A stretch of 57,264 bases of DNA from CAYUKK01 sp964445305. GTDB taxonomy: Bacteria > Acidobacteriota > Aminicenantia > Aminicenantales > UBA8522. Below the pieces are notes generated by a model. The model ran no database searches, was not told the origin of the DNA, and saw nothing but the letters and a program-made list of their open reading frames with translations. Below, in pieces: positions 42,447 to 51,105 of the stretch (positions within the stretch are counted from its first letter, which is position 1; every line of letters begins with the position of its first letter). The position numbers and the translations under genes are program-made. The stretch lies in NCBI GenBank assembly GCA_964445305.1, contig CAYUKK010000213.1, positions 1-57,264 on the forward strand, written 5' to 3'.

Positions 42447-44226
42447 CCAGTGCCTCCTTGATTTTTCGGGCGGCTTTCTTTCCGATAAGGTTAGAAAGCT
42501 CGTCGAGGGAAGCGCGTCCTATCTCTTCAACGCTCCCGAACCTTCTCCATAAGGCTTTTTTCCGCTTCTCGCCTATCCCCTCAATGGCGTCGAGTATCGA
42601 AGCGAAGCTTCTCTTTTCCCGCCGCTGTCTGTGGAAGGTGACGGCAAAGCGATGGGCCTCGTCGCGGATGTGCTGGAGGAGTTTGAGCGCCGGAGAAGTG
42701 CGGTCAAGCCGCAGTCCCTCACTTTTCCCCTGCCTGAAGACTATCTCTTCTTTCTTGGCCAGGGATACGACAGGAAGGCCATCGATACCGAGCTCGCCGA
42801 GCGCGCTTTCGGCGGCCCGGAGCTGGCCCTTCCCCCCGTCGACGAGGACGAGGTCGGGCAATCGCTTTTTCTCCTCAAGAGTTCGTCGGAACCGACGCCG
42901 GATGATTTCTCTGAGGCTGGCTACATCGTCGGGTCCCTGCGGCGTCACAACCTTAAACTTCCGGTAATCGCTTTTCTTGGGGCGGCCGTTTTCGAAGACG
43001 ACAACCGCCCCGACGGATTCTTCGCCCCCCGTTGTCGAGATGTCGAACCCCTCGATCGTCTTAGGCGGGGAGGGCAAATCCAGGCTATCGGCCAGATCCT
43101 CGAGAGCCGATTCCTCAGGGCTCTTTTTCTTGAGCAAGAATTCTGCATTCCGGACAGCCAGGTCGACGAGCTTTTTTTCCCAGCCTCGCCGCGGAACGAT
43201 GAGCCTCACCTTTTCTCCCCTTTTTCGAGAAAGCCATTCCTCCAGCTCCTTTTTGACTCTGGGCGGAGCGGGGAGGAGGATTCGCCCCGGGATATCCGCG
43301 CGTTCCCCGTAGAGGAGTTTTATTCCCTCGGTGAGGGCCTCAGAATCGCCAGCCTCCTTGTCCGTACTTGCCTCGACCAAGAAAACCCTCTCTACTTTCT
43401 CCCTGACCTTGCCCTTCCGCATCAAGAAAAGATAAACGGAAACGCGTCTTTCTTCTCTGGCCATCCCCGCGATATCAGCGTCTTCAAGAGCAACCGAAAT
43501 GAGCTTGGGTTTTTCGCGAAGCTGCTCAACGGTTCGGATGAGGTCGCGCCAGTGAGCGGCTTTTTCATACTCTAAGTTCTCGGCGGCCTGATCCATCAGC
43601 GCTTTCAGGTTCTTGAGGAGCTCGTCTGTTTTTCCTTCGAGAAAGAGAAGGGCATTGGCTACGTTCTGACGGTAGGCATCTTCGCAGATGAGCTTGACGC
43701 AAGGCGCCGAGCAGAGCTTGAGGTCGTGTTCCAGACATGGCCGCGGCCGCCGGCCGGGGACCTTTTCTTCACAGCCGCGAAGGCCAAATTGCCTGTTGAG
43801 GAGATGGATGGTTTTTCTGGCCTGAGCAGCGGGGCTAAAGGGACCAAAATACCTGGCTCCATCGTCTTCCACTTTTCTTGTCAGGTAGACACCGGGGAAT
43901 TGGTCCTGGACCGTCAGCTTGAGATAGGGGAAACTCTTGTCGTCCTTGAGCCTGAGGTTGAATTTTGGCTGGTATCTCTGGACAAAATTGTTCTCCAGAA
44001 AAGCCGCTTCTCGCTCGGAGTCGGTAAGGACAAAGTCGATATCTTCGGCCTCAGCGGCGATGGCCGCGACCTTCCTGTCGGGAGTTGGCTGGAAATAGGA
44101 CCTGACGCGCTCTTTGAGGGAACGGGCTTTGCCGACATAGAGGACTTCATTCTTGGCATTCTTGAAGAGATAGACGCCAGGCTTATCGGGCAGGAGCGCG
44201 AGCTTGGCCTTGAATTCTTCCTTCAT
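42424..44226 (-). CDS. uvrC: excinuclease ABC subunit C
   Basis: The dual-incision nuclease of nucleotide excision repair, 600 residues. The GIY-YIG domain starts PDKPGVYLFKNAKNEVLYVGKARSLKERVRSYF. A Cys-containing linker, a UVR motif (AAENLEYEKAAHWRDLIRTVEQ), the RNase-H-like nuclease half (GFDISTTGGEESVGAVVVFENGRP) and a C-terminal helix-hairpin-helix (IEGIGEKRKKALWRRFGS) follow in the usual order. TGATG junction with uvrB upstream. Confidence 0.97.
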   Translation of the reverse strand: MKEEFKAKLALLPDKPGVYLFKNAKNEVLYVGKARSLKERVRSYFQPTPDRKVAAIAAEAEDIDFVLTDSEREAAFLENNFVQRYQPKFNLRLKDDKSFPYLKLTVQDQFPGVYLTRKVEDDGARYFGPFSPAAQARKTIHLLNRQFGLRGCEEKVPGRRPRPCLEHDLKLCSAPCVKLICEDAYRQNVANALLFLEGKTDELLKNLKALMDQAAENLEYEKAAHWRDLIRTVEQLREKPKLISVALEDADIAGMAREERRVSVYLFLMRKGKVREKVERVFLVEASTDKEAGDSEALTEGIKLLYGERADIPGRILLPAPPRVKKELEEWLSRKRGEKVRLIVPRRGWEKKLVDLAVRNAEFLLKKKSPEESALEDLADSLDLPSPPKTIEGFDISTTGGEESVGAVVVFENGRPKKSDYRKFKVVTPQGPDDVASLREIIRRRFRRTLEEKKRLPDLVLVDGGKGQLRAAESALGELGIDGLPVVSLAKKEEIVFRQGKSEGLRLDRTSPALKLLQHIRDEAHRFAVTFHRQRREKRSFASILDAIEGIGEKRKKALWRRFGSVEEIGRASLDELSNLIGKKAARKIKEALDDQGNRG

Positions 44227-46220
44227 CAGAGTCCGAGTTCAAGCTCCCTTTTCTTGAGCTTGGCCAGTTCATCGCGGAGCCGCGCTGCTTTCTCGAACTC
44301 GAGGTTGCGGGCTGCCTCTTTCATCATCTTTTCCAGCTCGCTTAGGCGCTCCTGGCGTTTCTTGGCCGAAAGGTAGATATCTTTCTCTTCGGCAAGGCGG
44401 GTGTAATCCAGGTAGTCCCTCTCGTAGACGCTGGCCAGGACTTCGTCGATGCGCTTCTGGATGGATTGGGGCGTGATGTTGTGTCGGCGGTTATAGTCCT
44501 GCTGGAGCTGGCGCCGCCGGTTCGTCTCGGCTATGGCTGCGGCCATGGATTCCGTGACCCTATCGGCATAAAGGATGGCTTTGCCAGCCACATTCCGGGC
44601 AGCCCGGCCAAACGTCTGGATAAGGGACGTCGAGGAGCGGAGGAAGCCTTCCTTGTCGGCGTCGAGGATAGCCACGAGCGAGACTTCGGGAAGGTCCAGC
44701 CCCTCGCGGAGGAGGTTGATACCGATGAGAGCGTCGAACTTGCCCTTCCTTAAATCGCGAAGAATTTCGACTCGTTCGAGGGTGTCGATGTCGGAGTGGA
44801 GATAGCGGACGCGCAGCCCCAGCTCGTGGTAATAGCGGGTCAGGTCTTCGGCCATCCTCTTGGTTAAGGTAGTGACGAGGGTTCGCTCCTTCCTCTGAGC
44901 TCGGCTCAGGATTTCTCCCATCAAGTCATCGACTTGACCTCTAACCGGTCGGACTTCGACCTCCGGGTCGATAAGCCCGGTCGGACGGATAACCTGCTCG
45001 ACCACTCTTCCTTTGACCAAATCCAGCTCGTAGGGACCCGGGGTAGCGGAGACATAGAGAGTTTGGCGAGTGCGCTCGACGAATTCCTCAAAGTTGAGAG
45101 GCCGGTTATCCAGGGCTGAGGGAAGACGGAAGCCGTGCTCGACGAGAGTCAGCTTGCGGGAGCGATCGCCATGGTACATGCCCCCTATCTGGGGGATGGT
45201 GACGTGGGATTCGTCGATAATGGTTAGATAATCGTCGGGAAAGTAGTCGAGAAGAGTATAAGGGGGCTCGCCGGGCTGACGCTGGCTCAAATAGAGAGAA
45301 TAGTTTTCAATGCCGGGGCAGTAGCCAAATTCGCGGAGCATTTCCAGGTCAAAAAGAGTCCTTTCTTCGATCCTCTCGGCTTCGATGATTTTTCCTCTAT
45401 CACGGAAAAACTTTATTCTTTCCTCGAGCTCTTTTTCAATTCCCGCAATGGCCTGGGCCAGAATATCCCGGGGCGTGGAAAAGAAGGTCCGCGGATGGAT
45501 GATGATTTCGTCGAAGGAGTCGAGGATTTTCCCGAGCAGGGGGTCGATCGCCGAAAGCCGGGATACGACCCCATCCTCGAGCTCGATGCGATAGGCAAAA
45601 TCTTCGTAGGCCGGAAAAACGTCGATAGTATCCCCGCGGAGCCGAAAGGAGCCGCGTTTGAAATCGTCCTCCTGCCGCTCGTACTGGAGGCTGACCAGGT
45701 TCTCCTGGATTCTTTTCCGGCTCATCGCCTGCCCCCTTGCCAATTCGAAGCTCATCGAATAATAGGTTTCCGGGGCGCCGATGCCGTAGATGCATGAGAC
45801 CGAGGCGACGATGATGACGTCGCGCCTCCCGAAAAGGGAGTTGGTGGCGCAGAGCCGCATCCTGTCGATTTCGTCGTTGATCGTCGCTTCTTTGGCGATG
45901 TAGGTATTCCTGGCCGGGATATAGGCTTCAGGCTGGTAGTAATCGTAATAACTCACAAAATACTCGACTGCATTCTTCGGAAAGAAGCGCCGGAATTCCT
46001 GGTAGAGCTGAGCGGCCAGGGTTTTATTGTGAGAGATAACCAGAACGGGCTTTTGGACATTCTGGATGATGTTGGCCATCGTGAAGGTCTTGCCCGAGCC
46101 CGTAACACCCATGAGAACGTGGTGGGGACGACCGCTGAGGATGCTTTCGGTGAGCTCGGCGATGGCCCTGACTTGGTCTCCCTTGGGCTCGAATTCGGAA
46201 TGGAGCTCAAATCGTCTCAT
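44226..46220 (-). CDS. uvrB: excinuclease ABC subunit B
   Basis: The damage-verifying helicase-like subunit, 664 residues. Walker A is GVTGSGKTFT. The beta-hairpin sequence YYDYYQPEAYIPARNTYIAKEATINDEIDRMR, the DEAD-type TIIDESHVTIPQ, and helicase motif VI (QTFGRAARN) are present. It ends with a UVR motif (AARNLEFEKAARLRDEL) that binds UvrC. No ribosome site precedes ATG 46220, and a TATAAT box ends only about seven bases upstream. Confidence 0.98.
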   Translation of the reverse strand: MRRFELHSEFEPKGDQVRAIAELTESILSGRPHHVLMGVTGSGKTFTMANIIQNVQKPVLVISHNKTLAAQLYQEFRRFFPKNAVEYFVSYYDYYQPEAYIPARNTYIAKEATINDEIDRMRLCATNSLFGRRDVIIVASVSCIYGIGAPETYYSMSFELARGQAMSRKRIQENLVSLQYERQEDDFKRGSFRLRGDTIDVFPAYEDFAYRIELEDGVVSRLSAIDPLLGKILDSFDEIIIHPRTFFSTPRDILAQAIAGIEKELEERIKFFRDRGKIIEAERIEERTLFDLEMLREFGYCPGIENYSLYLSQRQPGEPPYTLLDYFPDDYLTIIDESHVTIPQIGGMYHGDRSRKLTLVEHGFRLPSALDNRPLNFEEFVERTRQTLYVSATPGPYELDLVKGRVVEQVIRPTGLIDPEVEVRPVRGQVDDLMGEILSRAQRKERTLVTTLTKRMAEDLTRYYHELGLRVRYLHSDIDTLERVEILRDLRKGKFDALIGINLLREGLDLPEVSLVAILDADKEGFLRSSTSLIQTFGRAARNVAGKAILYADRVTESMAAAIAETNRRRQLQQDYNRRHNITPQSIQKRIDEVLASVYERDYLDYTRLAEEKDIYLSAKKRQERLSELEKMMKEAARNLEFEKAARLRDELAKLKKRELELGL

Positions 46221-46227
46221 CAGGCTT

Positions 46228-46235
46228 ATTATAGC
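46228..46235 (-). promoter_or_regulatory. extended -10 promoter abutting uvrB
   Basis: On the minus strand the sequence TGCTATAAT ends at 46228, a perfect -10 with the TG extension and no clear -35. The expected start of transcription falls at or next to the uvrB ATG (46220), predicting a leaderless uvrB message. Confidence 0.5.
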
Positions 46236-46286
46236 AGATAAGATGGGGACTGTGGTCTGGCGCGGCCACGACCGCGAAGACGTAGG

Positions 46287-46652
46287 CTATGCCTTGTCCG
46301 TGATCTTGATGACGCCCTTGAACTGAGCTCCATCTTCAATGGAAATGACCGAAGCTGAGATGTTTCCATTCATCCGGCCCGTTCTCTCGATGGTCACCCG
46401 GCCTGAGGCTTTGATATCGCCGATGATTTCGCCACGGACGCTCATATTTTTAGCAAGAACATCGGCCTCCACTCGACCAGGCTCATTGACCAGAACATCA
46501 TTGGCGGGGAGCTCAATTTTTCCTCGAACCAGTCCTTCAATAACGAGGTCCTCCTGGCCTTTGATTTCGCCCTCGACCACAAGAGCCGGCCCGATAAAAG
46601 CTCTTTTTTGTGGTCGGGATAGCGCTGCTTCCTTTTTATCCGGAGATGACAT
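46287..46652 (-). CDS. bactofilin
   Basis: A 121-residue polymer-forming cytoskeletal protein (DUF583). The beta-helix repeat pattern is visible in GEIKGQEDLVIEGLVRGKIELP, VEADVLAKNMSVRGEIIGDIKASGRVTIERTGRMNGNI and IEDGAQFKG, with a charged disordered N-terminus. Bactofilins build membrane-associated filaments involved in cell shape and peptidoglycan placement. Upstream of uvrB on the same strand with its own consensus promoter. Confidence 0.95.
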   Translation of the reverse strand: MSSPDKKEAALSRPQKRAFIGPALVVEGEIKGQEDLVIEGLVRGKIELPANDVLVNEPGRVEADVLAKNMSVRGEIIGDIKASGRVTIERTGRMNGNISASVISIEDGAQFKGVIKITDKA

Positions 46653-46683
46653 CGACCATGAACCTCACGGAGAGACAGGGCCG

Positions 46684-46713
46684 ATTATAATAGCCGTGGC
46701 TCCGGCTTGTCAA
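46684..46713 (-). promoter_or_regulatory. consensus promoter for bactofilin
   Basis: On the minus strand, a perfect TTGACA (46708-46713), 18 bases, then a perfect TATAAT (46684-46689). Start of transcription near 46677 gives a 25-base leader. It is the best match to a sigma70 promoter in the window. Confidence 0.8.
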
Positions 46714-46733
46714 TTTTCCGCATTCTATTTGGC

Positions 46734-46762
46734 TTGACCAGGCCTTTCTATTCCACTAAACT
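46734..46762 (+). promoter_or_regulatory. promoter for the radical SAM gene
   Basis: TTGACC (46734-46739), 17 bases, then TAAACT (46757-46762), divergent from the bactofilin promoter. Transcription would start near 46769. Confidence 0.55.
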
Positions 46763-46801
46763 CGTGGAGTAAATGGAGATAATGGCTACGTCCGCTCGTT
46801 G

Positions 46802-48067
46802 ATGGAAGTGTGGCGGGACTTTCAGGTTTTCGTCAAGCCGGCTGGCTCTCGGTGCAACCTTGCCTGCGCCTATTGTTACTATTTGGGGAAGGAAAGCCTC
46901 TTTCCAGATGCCAAGATATTTCGCATGACCGATGACCTTCTCGAGGAGTATATCCTCCAGCACATCCGCGCCTCCTCCAGTGAAATCATCCGTTTTTCCT
47001 GGCACGGCGGAGAGCCGAGTATCCTCGGCGTCGATTTCTACCGGAAAGCCGTTGCTCTTCAGCGGAAGCATCAACCTCGTGGCCGACTCATCGCCAACGG
47101 CATGCAGACCAACGGCACTCTCCTCGATGAGGAATGGGCCCATTTCTTGGCCACAGAAAATTTTGCCGTGGGTATAAGCCTGGACGGGCCTGGCGAAATG
47201 CACGACAGGCACCGCGTGACGCGTTCGGGCCAGCCGACCTTCGAGCGGACGATGCGCGGTTACGAGCTCCTTCGGAACCATGGAGTGGCGACCGACATTT
47301 TGTGCGTGGTCAGTGCCGACAACGTCCGGTTTCCCCTTGAAATCTACCGATTTTTCCGGGAAATAGAGGCTTCCTACCTAACCTTTCTTCCCCTTGTCGA
47401 GAGATGCTCCGGCGCCGAGCGAGGTGTGAGTCCTTATTCTGTCCCAGCAGAGGCCTGGGGAGATTTTTTGAGCGCGATATTCGATGAGTGGTTGAGCCGG
47501 GACATTGGCCGGATAAAAGTCCAGATTTTTGAGGAGGCAGCACGGGTGGCCTTTGGCCAGGAACATTCGCTCTGCCTTTTTCGGGCAACCTGCGGGGATA
47601 TCCCGGTTATCGAGCACAACGGAGATTTCTATGCGTGCGACCATTTTGTTGATGCTGTCCATCGCCTCGGGAATATCCGTGAGAAGCCCCTCATCGAGCT
47701 TCTTGAGAGTCCGGAGCAGCGAGCGTTTGGCCGGGCCAAGCTGGAAACATTGCCCCAGTTCTGTCGAATGTGCGAGGTCAAGGAGATGTGCCACGGCGAG
47801 TGCCCGAAGAATCGCTTTATCGAGACGCCCGATGGTGAACCGGGGCTAAACTACCTGTGCCCTGGCTACAAGCGCTTTTTCACCCACTGCCGTCCCTTTG
47901 TCGCGGCTGTAGCGGCTGAGTGGGAGCGCCGCACTCTCGACGCCCAAGAGAAGTATCCGCGTCGCCAGGCTGATCAGCCGGTCCAAGGGAGCTCTCGACC
48001 CGGAAGGAATGACCCCTGTCCTTGTGGCAGCGGAAAAAAATATAAGAAATGCTGCGGACGGGGATAA
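46802..48067 (+). CDS. radical SAM/SPASM protein, anaerobic sulfatase-maturase-like, with SEC-C tail
   Basis: The 421-residue protein starts MEVWRDFQVFVKPAGSRCNL. The radical SAM cluster is CNLACAYC. The family FSWHGGEPSILG, QTNGTLLDEEWA and GISLDGPGEMHDRHR segments match anSME, which oxidises a Ser or Cys of sulfatases to formylglycine. The SPASM part contains YACDHFVD and CRMCEVKEMCHGECPKN. A C-terminal SEC-C zinc motif (RNDPCPCGSGKKYKKCC) is added. No ribosome site is seen. A nine-codon minicistron (46773-46802) ends in TGATG at the start and may couple translation. No sulfatase gene is in the window. Confidence 0.9.
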   Translation: MEVWRDFQVFVKPAGSRCNLACAYCYYLGKESLFPDAKIFRMTDDLLEEYILQHIRASSSEIIRFSWHGGEPSILGVDFYRKAVALQRKHQPRGRLIANGMQTNGTLLDEEWAHFLATENFAVGISLDGPGEMHDRHRVTRSGQPTFERTMRGYELLRNHGVATDILCVVSADNVRFPLEIYRFFREIEASYLTFLPLVERCSGAERGVSPYSVPAEAWGDFLSAIFDEWLSRDIGRIKVQIFEEAARVAFGQEHSLCLFRATCGDIPVIEHNGDFYACDHFVDAVHRLGNIREKPLIELLESPEQRAFGRAKLETLPQFCRMCEVKEMCHGECPKNRFIETPDGEPGLNYLCPGYKRFFTHCRPFVAAVAAEWERRTLDAQEKYPRRQADQPVQGSSRPGRNDPCPCGSGKKYKKCCGRG

Positions 48068-48112
48068 GGTTCAGAGAACGTATGGTAAATTTTAAGGGAA
48101 GGAGATTTTTCT

Positions 48113-50188
48113 ATGGAAGGTGAGCATTTTGCTCCCGTCGTTCCTGCTCCAACGGAGGTCAAAGAATTCACTCTGCGGGCTGTCCTCCTCGGTGTCCTCA
48201 TGGCCGTGTTCATGGGGGCGGCTAACGCTTACCTTGGCCTCAAGGCTGGCATGACCATTGCCGCCACCTACACGACCGCGGTGGTCGGAATGGCTGTCAT
48301 CAAGGCCTTCCGGGGGACTCTTCTCGAGGAGAATTGTGCCCGGACGGTGGGCTCAATCGGCGGCAATGTCGCTTCCGGCGCGATTTTCACTCTGCCCGCA
48401 TTTTTCATCGCCGGCATCTGGCTGCCTTTCTCCAGAGCCGAACACTACCTGATAGCAACCATCATCCTGGTGCTGGGAGGAATCCTGGGCATTATGTTCG
48501 TGACCATCACCCGGCGAATCCTTATCAGCGATAAAGAACTCCCTTTTCCTGAATCAGTGGCGGCAGCGGAAATCCACAAGGCTGGCCAGAAGGGCGCCAA
48601 AGGGACAGGACACCTCCTCGCCGGCATGGGCTTGGGCGCTTTTTTCACCTGTCTCACGGAGTTCAAGGCGATGGCTTTGAAGTGGCAGCGCATCGTTGCG
48701 GTCGGCAAAGGGTCAATTCTCCTCCGCGGTCCGGAGGCAAGCCCCGCTTTCCTCGGCGTGGGGTTTATCATCGGCCCGAAGTTAGCGTCCATTAACTTCA
48801 GCGGCGGGGTGGTGGCCTGGGGGTTGCTGGCGCCGACGCTGGCCTTTTTCCTGAACTACAACAATCTCGGGGCAGTGGGGGATTGGGCGGCCGAGATAAC
48901 AAGAGTGTGGAGGGATTATGTCCGTTACATCGCCATCGGCGGCATGCTCGTTGGTGCTTTCTACACGCTCTTCCGGATGAGAAAGAGCCTGGCCGAAGGA
49001 ATATCGCGGTCTCTCTCCACGCTGATGATTGGAAAAGGCGGGGCTTCGGCAGCCCTGCCGCGCACCGACCGCGACATCAGCGTCAAGTGGGCTCTTGGTG
49101 TGGCGACTGCTGTCGCCATTCTTGTCTTCTTTATTTTCAACAGCTTCGCCCGGAGCATTCCAGCCTCGCTCGTGGCCGTCGTCTTGATGATTGTCCTCGG
49201 GTTTGTCTTTGCGGCTGTCTCTGGATACCTCGTCGGCATCATCGGCGTCAGCAGCAATCCGACGAGCGGGCTGACGGTTTCTGTCCTGATTATTGTCGCT
49301 TTCATCATGGTGCTGATGGGACTTCAGGGAGGAAGCGGGGTATCCGCCGTCCTCCTCGTCGCCGCCTTCACCTGCGTTTCGGTCTCGGTGGCCGGCGAAA
49401 TGATGCAGGACCTTAAGGCAGGACACATCCTGGGCTGTACGCCCTGGCGCATGCAGCTTGGGGATGTATTCGGGGTGACGGCAGCCGCCCTGATCATGTT
49501 TTTTGTCCTTTCCGTCCTTCATCTGGGGAATATCAAACAAACGGTGAGCGCCAAGCTGGCCGAGATGGAAAGCGCCGGCCTCACCGAGGTGTCCTACGAC
49601 GGAAAGCACAGGGGGATTCCGAGAGGAGTATACAGCCTGGAGGAAATCAAGACCATGATTCCTGAAAAGCAGAACGAAATCCTCAGGACGAACGCAGGTT
49701 TCGGGGGCGAGAAAATCCCCGCCCCTCAGGCGAGTCTCATGGCCGCCGTGGCCACCGGCATTTTCGAAAGGCGGACAGAAGGGATTCTCATCCTGGCTGG
49801 CATGTTCATGGGTTTAGCCTTCATCTTGATGCAGGTGCGAAGCCCGATGCTCATTGCCGTGGGCATGTATCTTCCCATCGACACCTCTTTTGCCATTTTC
49901 TTGGGTGGTGCTTTTAAGGCCCTGCTGGAAAAAAGAGTCGAAGCCAAAAAGCTTGACGGGAAGGAAAAGGAAAGAGTGAACAACACGGGCACTCTCCTGG
50001 CCTCGGGTCTCATTGCCGGCGAGGCCATCATCGGCATTCTGTTCGCCACTTTTGCTTTCATCGAGGTCGAACTGGTCCGCGTGTTTTCCAGACCCTCCTA
50101 CTTGCTCAGCCTCGGCTGCATTCTGGCTCTGGGGCTCTTTCTCGTTGTCCGGGCCTGGCGCGTCGGACACCGCTTGACCGAGGAATGA
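48113..50188 (+). CDS. OPT-family oligopeptide or metal-chelate transporter
   Basis: A 691-residue inner-membrane protein with about 14-16 hydrophobic segments. The start EVKEFTLRAVLLGVLMAVFMGAANAYLGLKAGMTIAATY and the later GSIGGNVASGAIFTLPAFF and GVSSNPTSGLTVSVLIIVAF are landmarks of the bacterial OPT family, which imports small peptides or iron-siderophore-like substrates. The cargo cannot be specified. AAGGAG precedes the ATG. It lies 45 bases after the radical SAM gene, possibly in the same operon. Confidence 0.93.
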   Translation: MEGEHFAPVVPAPTEVKEFTLRAVLLGVLMAVFMGAANAYLGLKAGMTIAATYTTAVVGMAVIKAFRGTLLEENCARTVGSIGGNVASGAIFTLPAFFIAGIWLPFSRAEHYLIATIILVLGGILGIMFVTITRRILISDKELPFPESVAAAEIHKAGQKGAKGTGHLLAGMGLGAFFTCLTEFKAMALKWQRIVAVGKGSILLRGPEASPAFLGVGFIIGPKLASINFSGGVVAWGLLAPTLAFFLNYNNLGAVGDWAAEITRVWRDYVRYIAIGGMLVGAFYTLFRMRKSLAEGISRSLSTLMIGKGGASAALPRTDRDISVKWALGVATAVAILVFFIFNSFARSIPASLVAVVLMIVLGFVFAAVSGYLVGIIGVSSNPTSGLTVSVLIIVAFIMVLMGLQGGSGVSAVLLVAAFTCVSVSVAGEMMQDLKAGHILGCTPWRMQLGDVFGVTAAALIMFFVLSVLHLGNIKQTVSAKLAEMESAGLTEVSYDGKHRGIPRGVYSLEEIKTMIPEKQNEILRTNAGFGGEKIPAPQASLMAAVATGIFERRTEGILILAGMFMGLAFILMQVRSPMLIAVGMYLPIDTSFAIFLGGAFKALLEKRVEAKKLDGKEKERVNNTGTLLASGLIAGEAIIGILFATFAFIEVELVRVFSRPSYLLSLGCILALGLFLVVRAWRVGHRLTEE

Positions 50189-50227
50189 TCTGAATCGAGT
50201 TCTCACTTTTATCGCCGGCGATCTGGC

Positions 50228-51091
50228 TCATCGCCTTTTGAGCTTCTCGTTGAGGAAGGCGATGGTCCGCTCCCAGGCTAACTTGGCTGCTTCGGGGTGA
50301 TAGCGGGACAGGTTGGTGTCGTTGAAGAAGGCGTGACCGGCACCCTCATACATATAGATTTTGTACTCGATAGAAGCCTTCTCGAGAGCCTCCTCGAAAG
50401 CCGGGATGCCAGCGTTGATACGCTCATCGTTTTCGGCATAGTGAATGAGCATGGCCGCTTTGATCTTCGGGACGTCTTCGACTGCCGGCTGACTGCCGTA
50501 AAAAGGGACGGCGGCCGCCAAGTCCGGCGAGTTGACGGCTACCTGGTTGGTGACACCACCACCCCAGCAGAAGCCCATGCATCCCACTTTTCCTGTTGAT
50601 AGGGGATGGGTCTTCAGGTAGGCGACGGCAGCGACGTAATTCTTGATGTTCGCCTGCCGGTCGAGCTTCCCGATGAGCTCTCTGGCTTTGTCCGGATCCT
50701 CCGGCGTTCCGCCGAATGGCGACAGGGCGTCGGGGGCAAGAGCCAGGAATCCTTCCAGGGCAACCCGTCTGGCCACGTCTTCCGTGTGGGGGTTGAGCCC
50801 GCGATTCTCGTGGATGACGATGACGCCAGGCCGTTTGACCTCTTCTTTTAGCCGCGCCGAATAAGCTCGCATATCACCCGTTGCGCCAGGATAATGGACA
50901 TATTCTGTTTTCAGGCGGGGATCATCCCTTTCAACAAACTGGGCTTCGGCGGAGTCAGCTTCCAGTGCGGAAAGGATGGCCGAAGCCGCCACCGTGCTGC
51001 CGGCGATAAGGGCCAGCTCCTTGAGGAATTCCCGGCGATTCAGCGAGCCCCTCTTATAATCATTGTATAAGTTGAGGATTTCTTTTTTCAT
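50228..51091 (-). CDS. Tat-exported dienelactone-hydrolase-family protein
   Basis: A 287-residue alpha/beta hydrolase. The N-terminus has a helical lead, then LNRREFLKELALIAGSTVAASAIL, a clear Tat signal. The nucleophile is Cys in CMGFCWGGG, as in dienelactone hydrolases, with Asp in AENDERINAG and His in EGAGHAFFND. Natural substrate unknown; these exported forms are often annotated as carboxymethylenebutenolidase. AAGGAG precedes ATG 51091. It is 14 bases downstream of the kinase gene and convergent with the OPT gene. Confidence 0.9.
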   Translation of the reverse strand: MKKEILNLYNDYKRGSLNRREFLKELALIAGSTVAASAILSALEADSAEAQFVERDDPRLKTEYVHYPGATGDMRAYSARLKEEVKRPGVIVIHENRGLNPHTEDVARRVALEGFLALAPDALSPFGGTPEDPDKARELIGKLDRQANIKNYVAAVAYLKTHPLSTGKVGCMGFCWGGGVTNQVAVNSPDLAAAVPFYGSQPAVEDVPKIKAAMLIHYAENDERINAGIPAFEEALEKASIEYKIYMYEGAGHAFFNDTNLSRYHPEAAKLAWERTIAFLNEKLKRR

Positions 51092-51105
51092 GATTCTTAC
51101 TCCTT

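Noticed and set aside
50212..50223. Perfect 12-base palindrome ATCGCCGGCGAT between the OPT and dienelactone hydrolase genes, as a terminator
   Set aside because: It has no room for a loop and no following T-run, so it is not a rho-independent terminator; it could be a chance palindrome.
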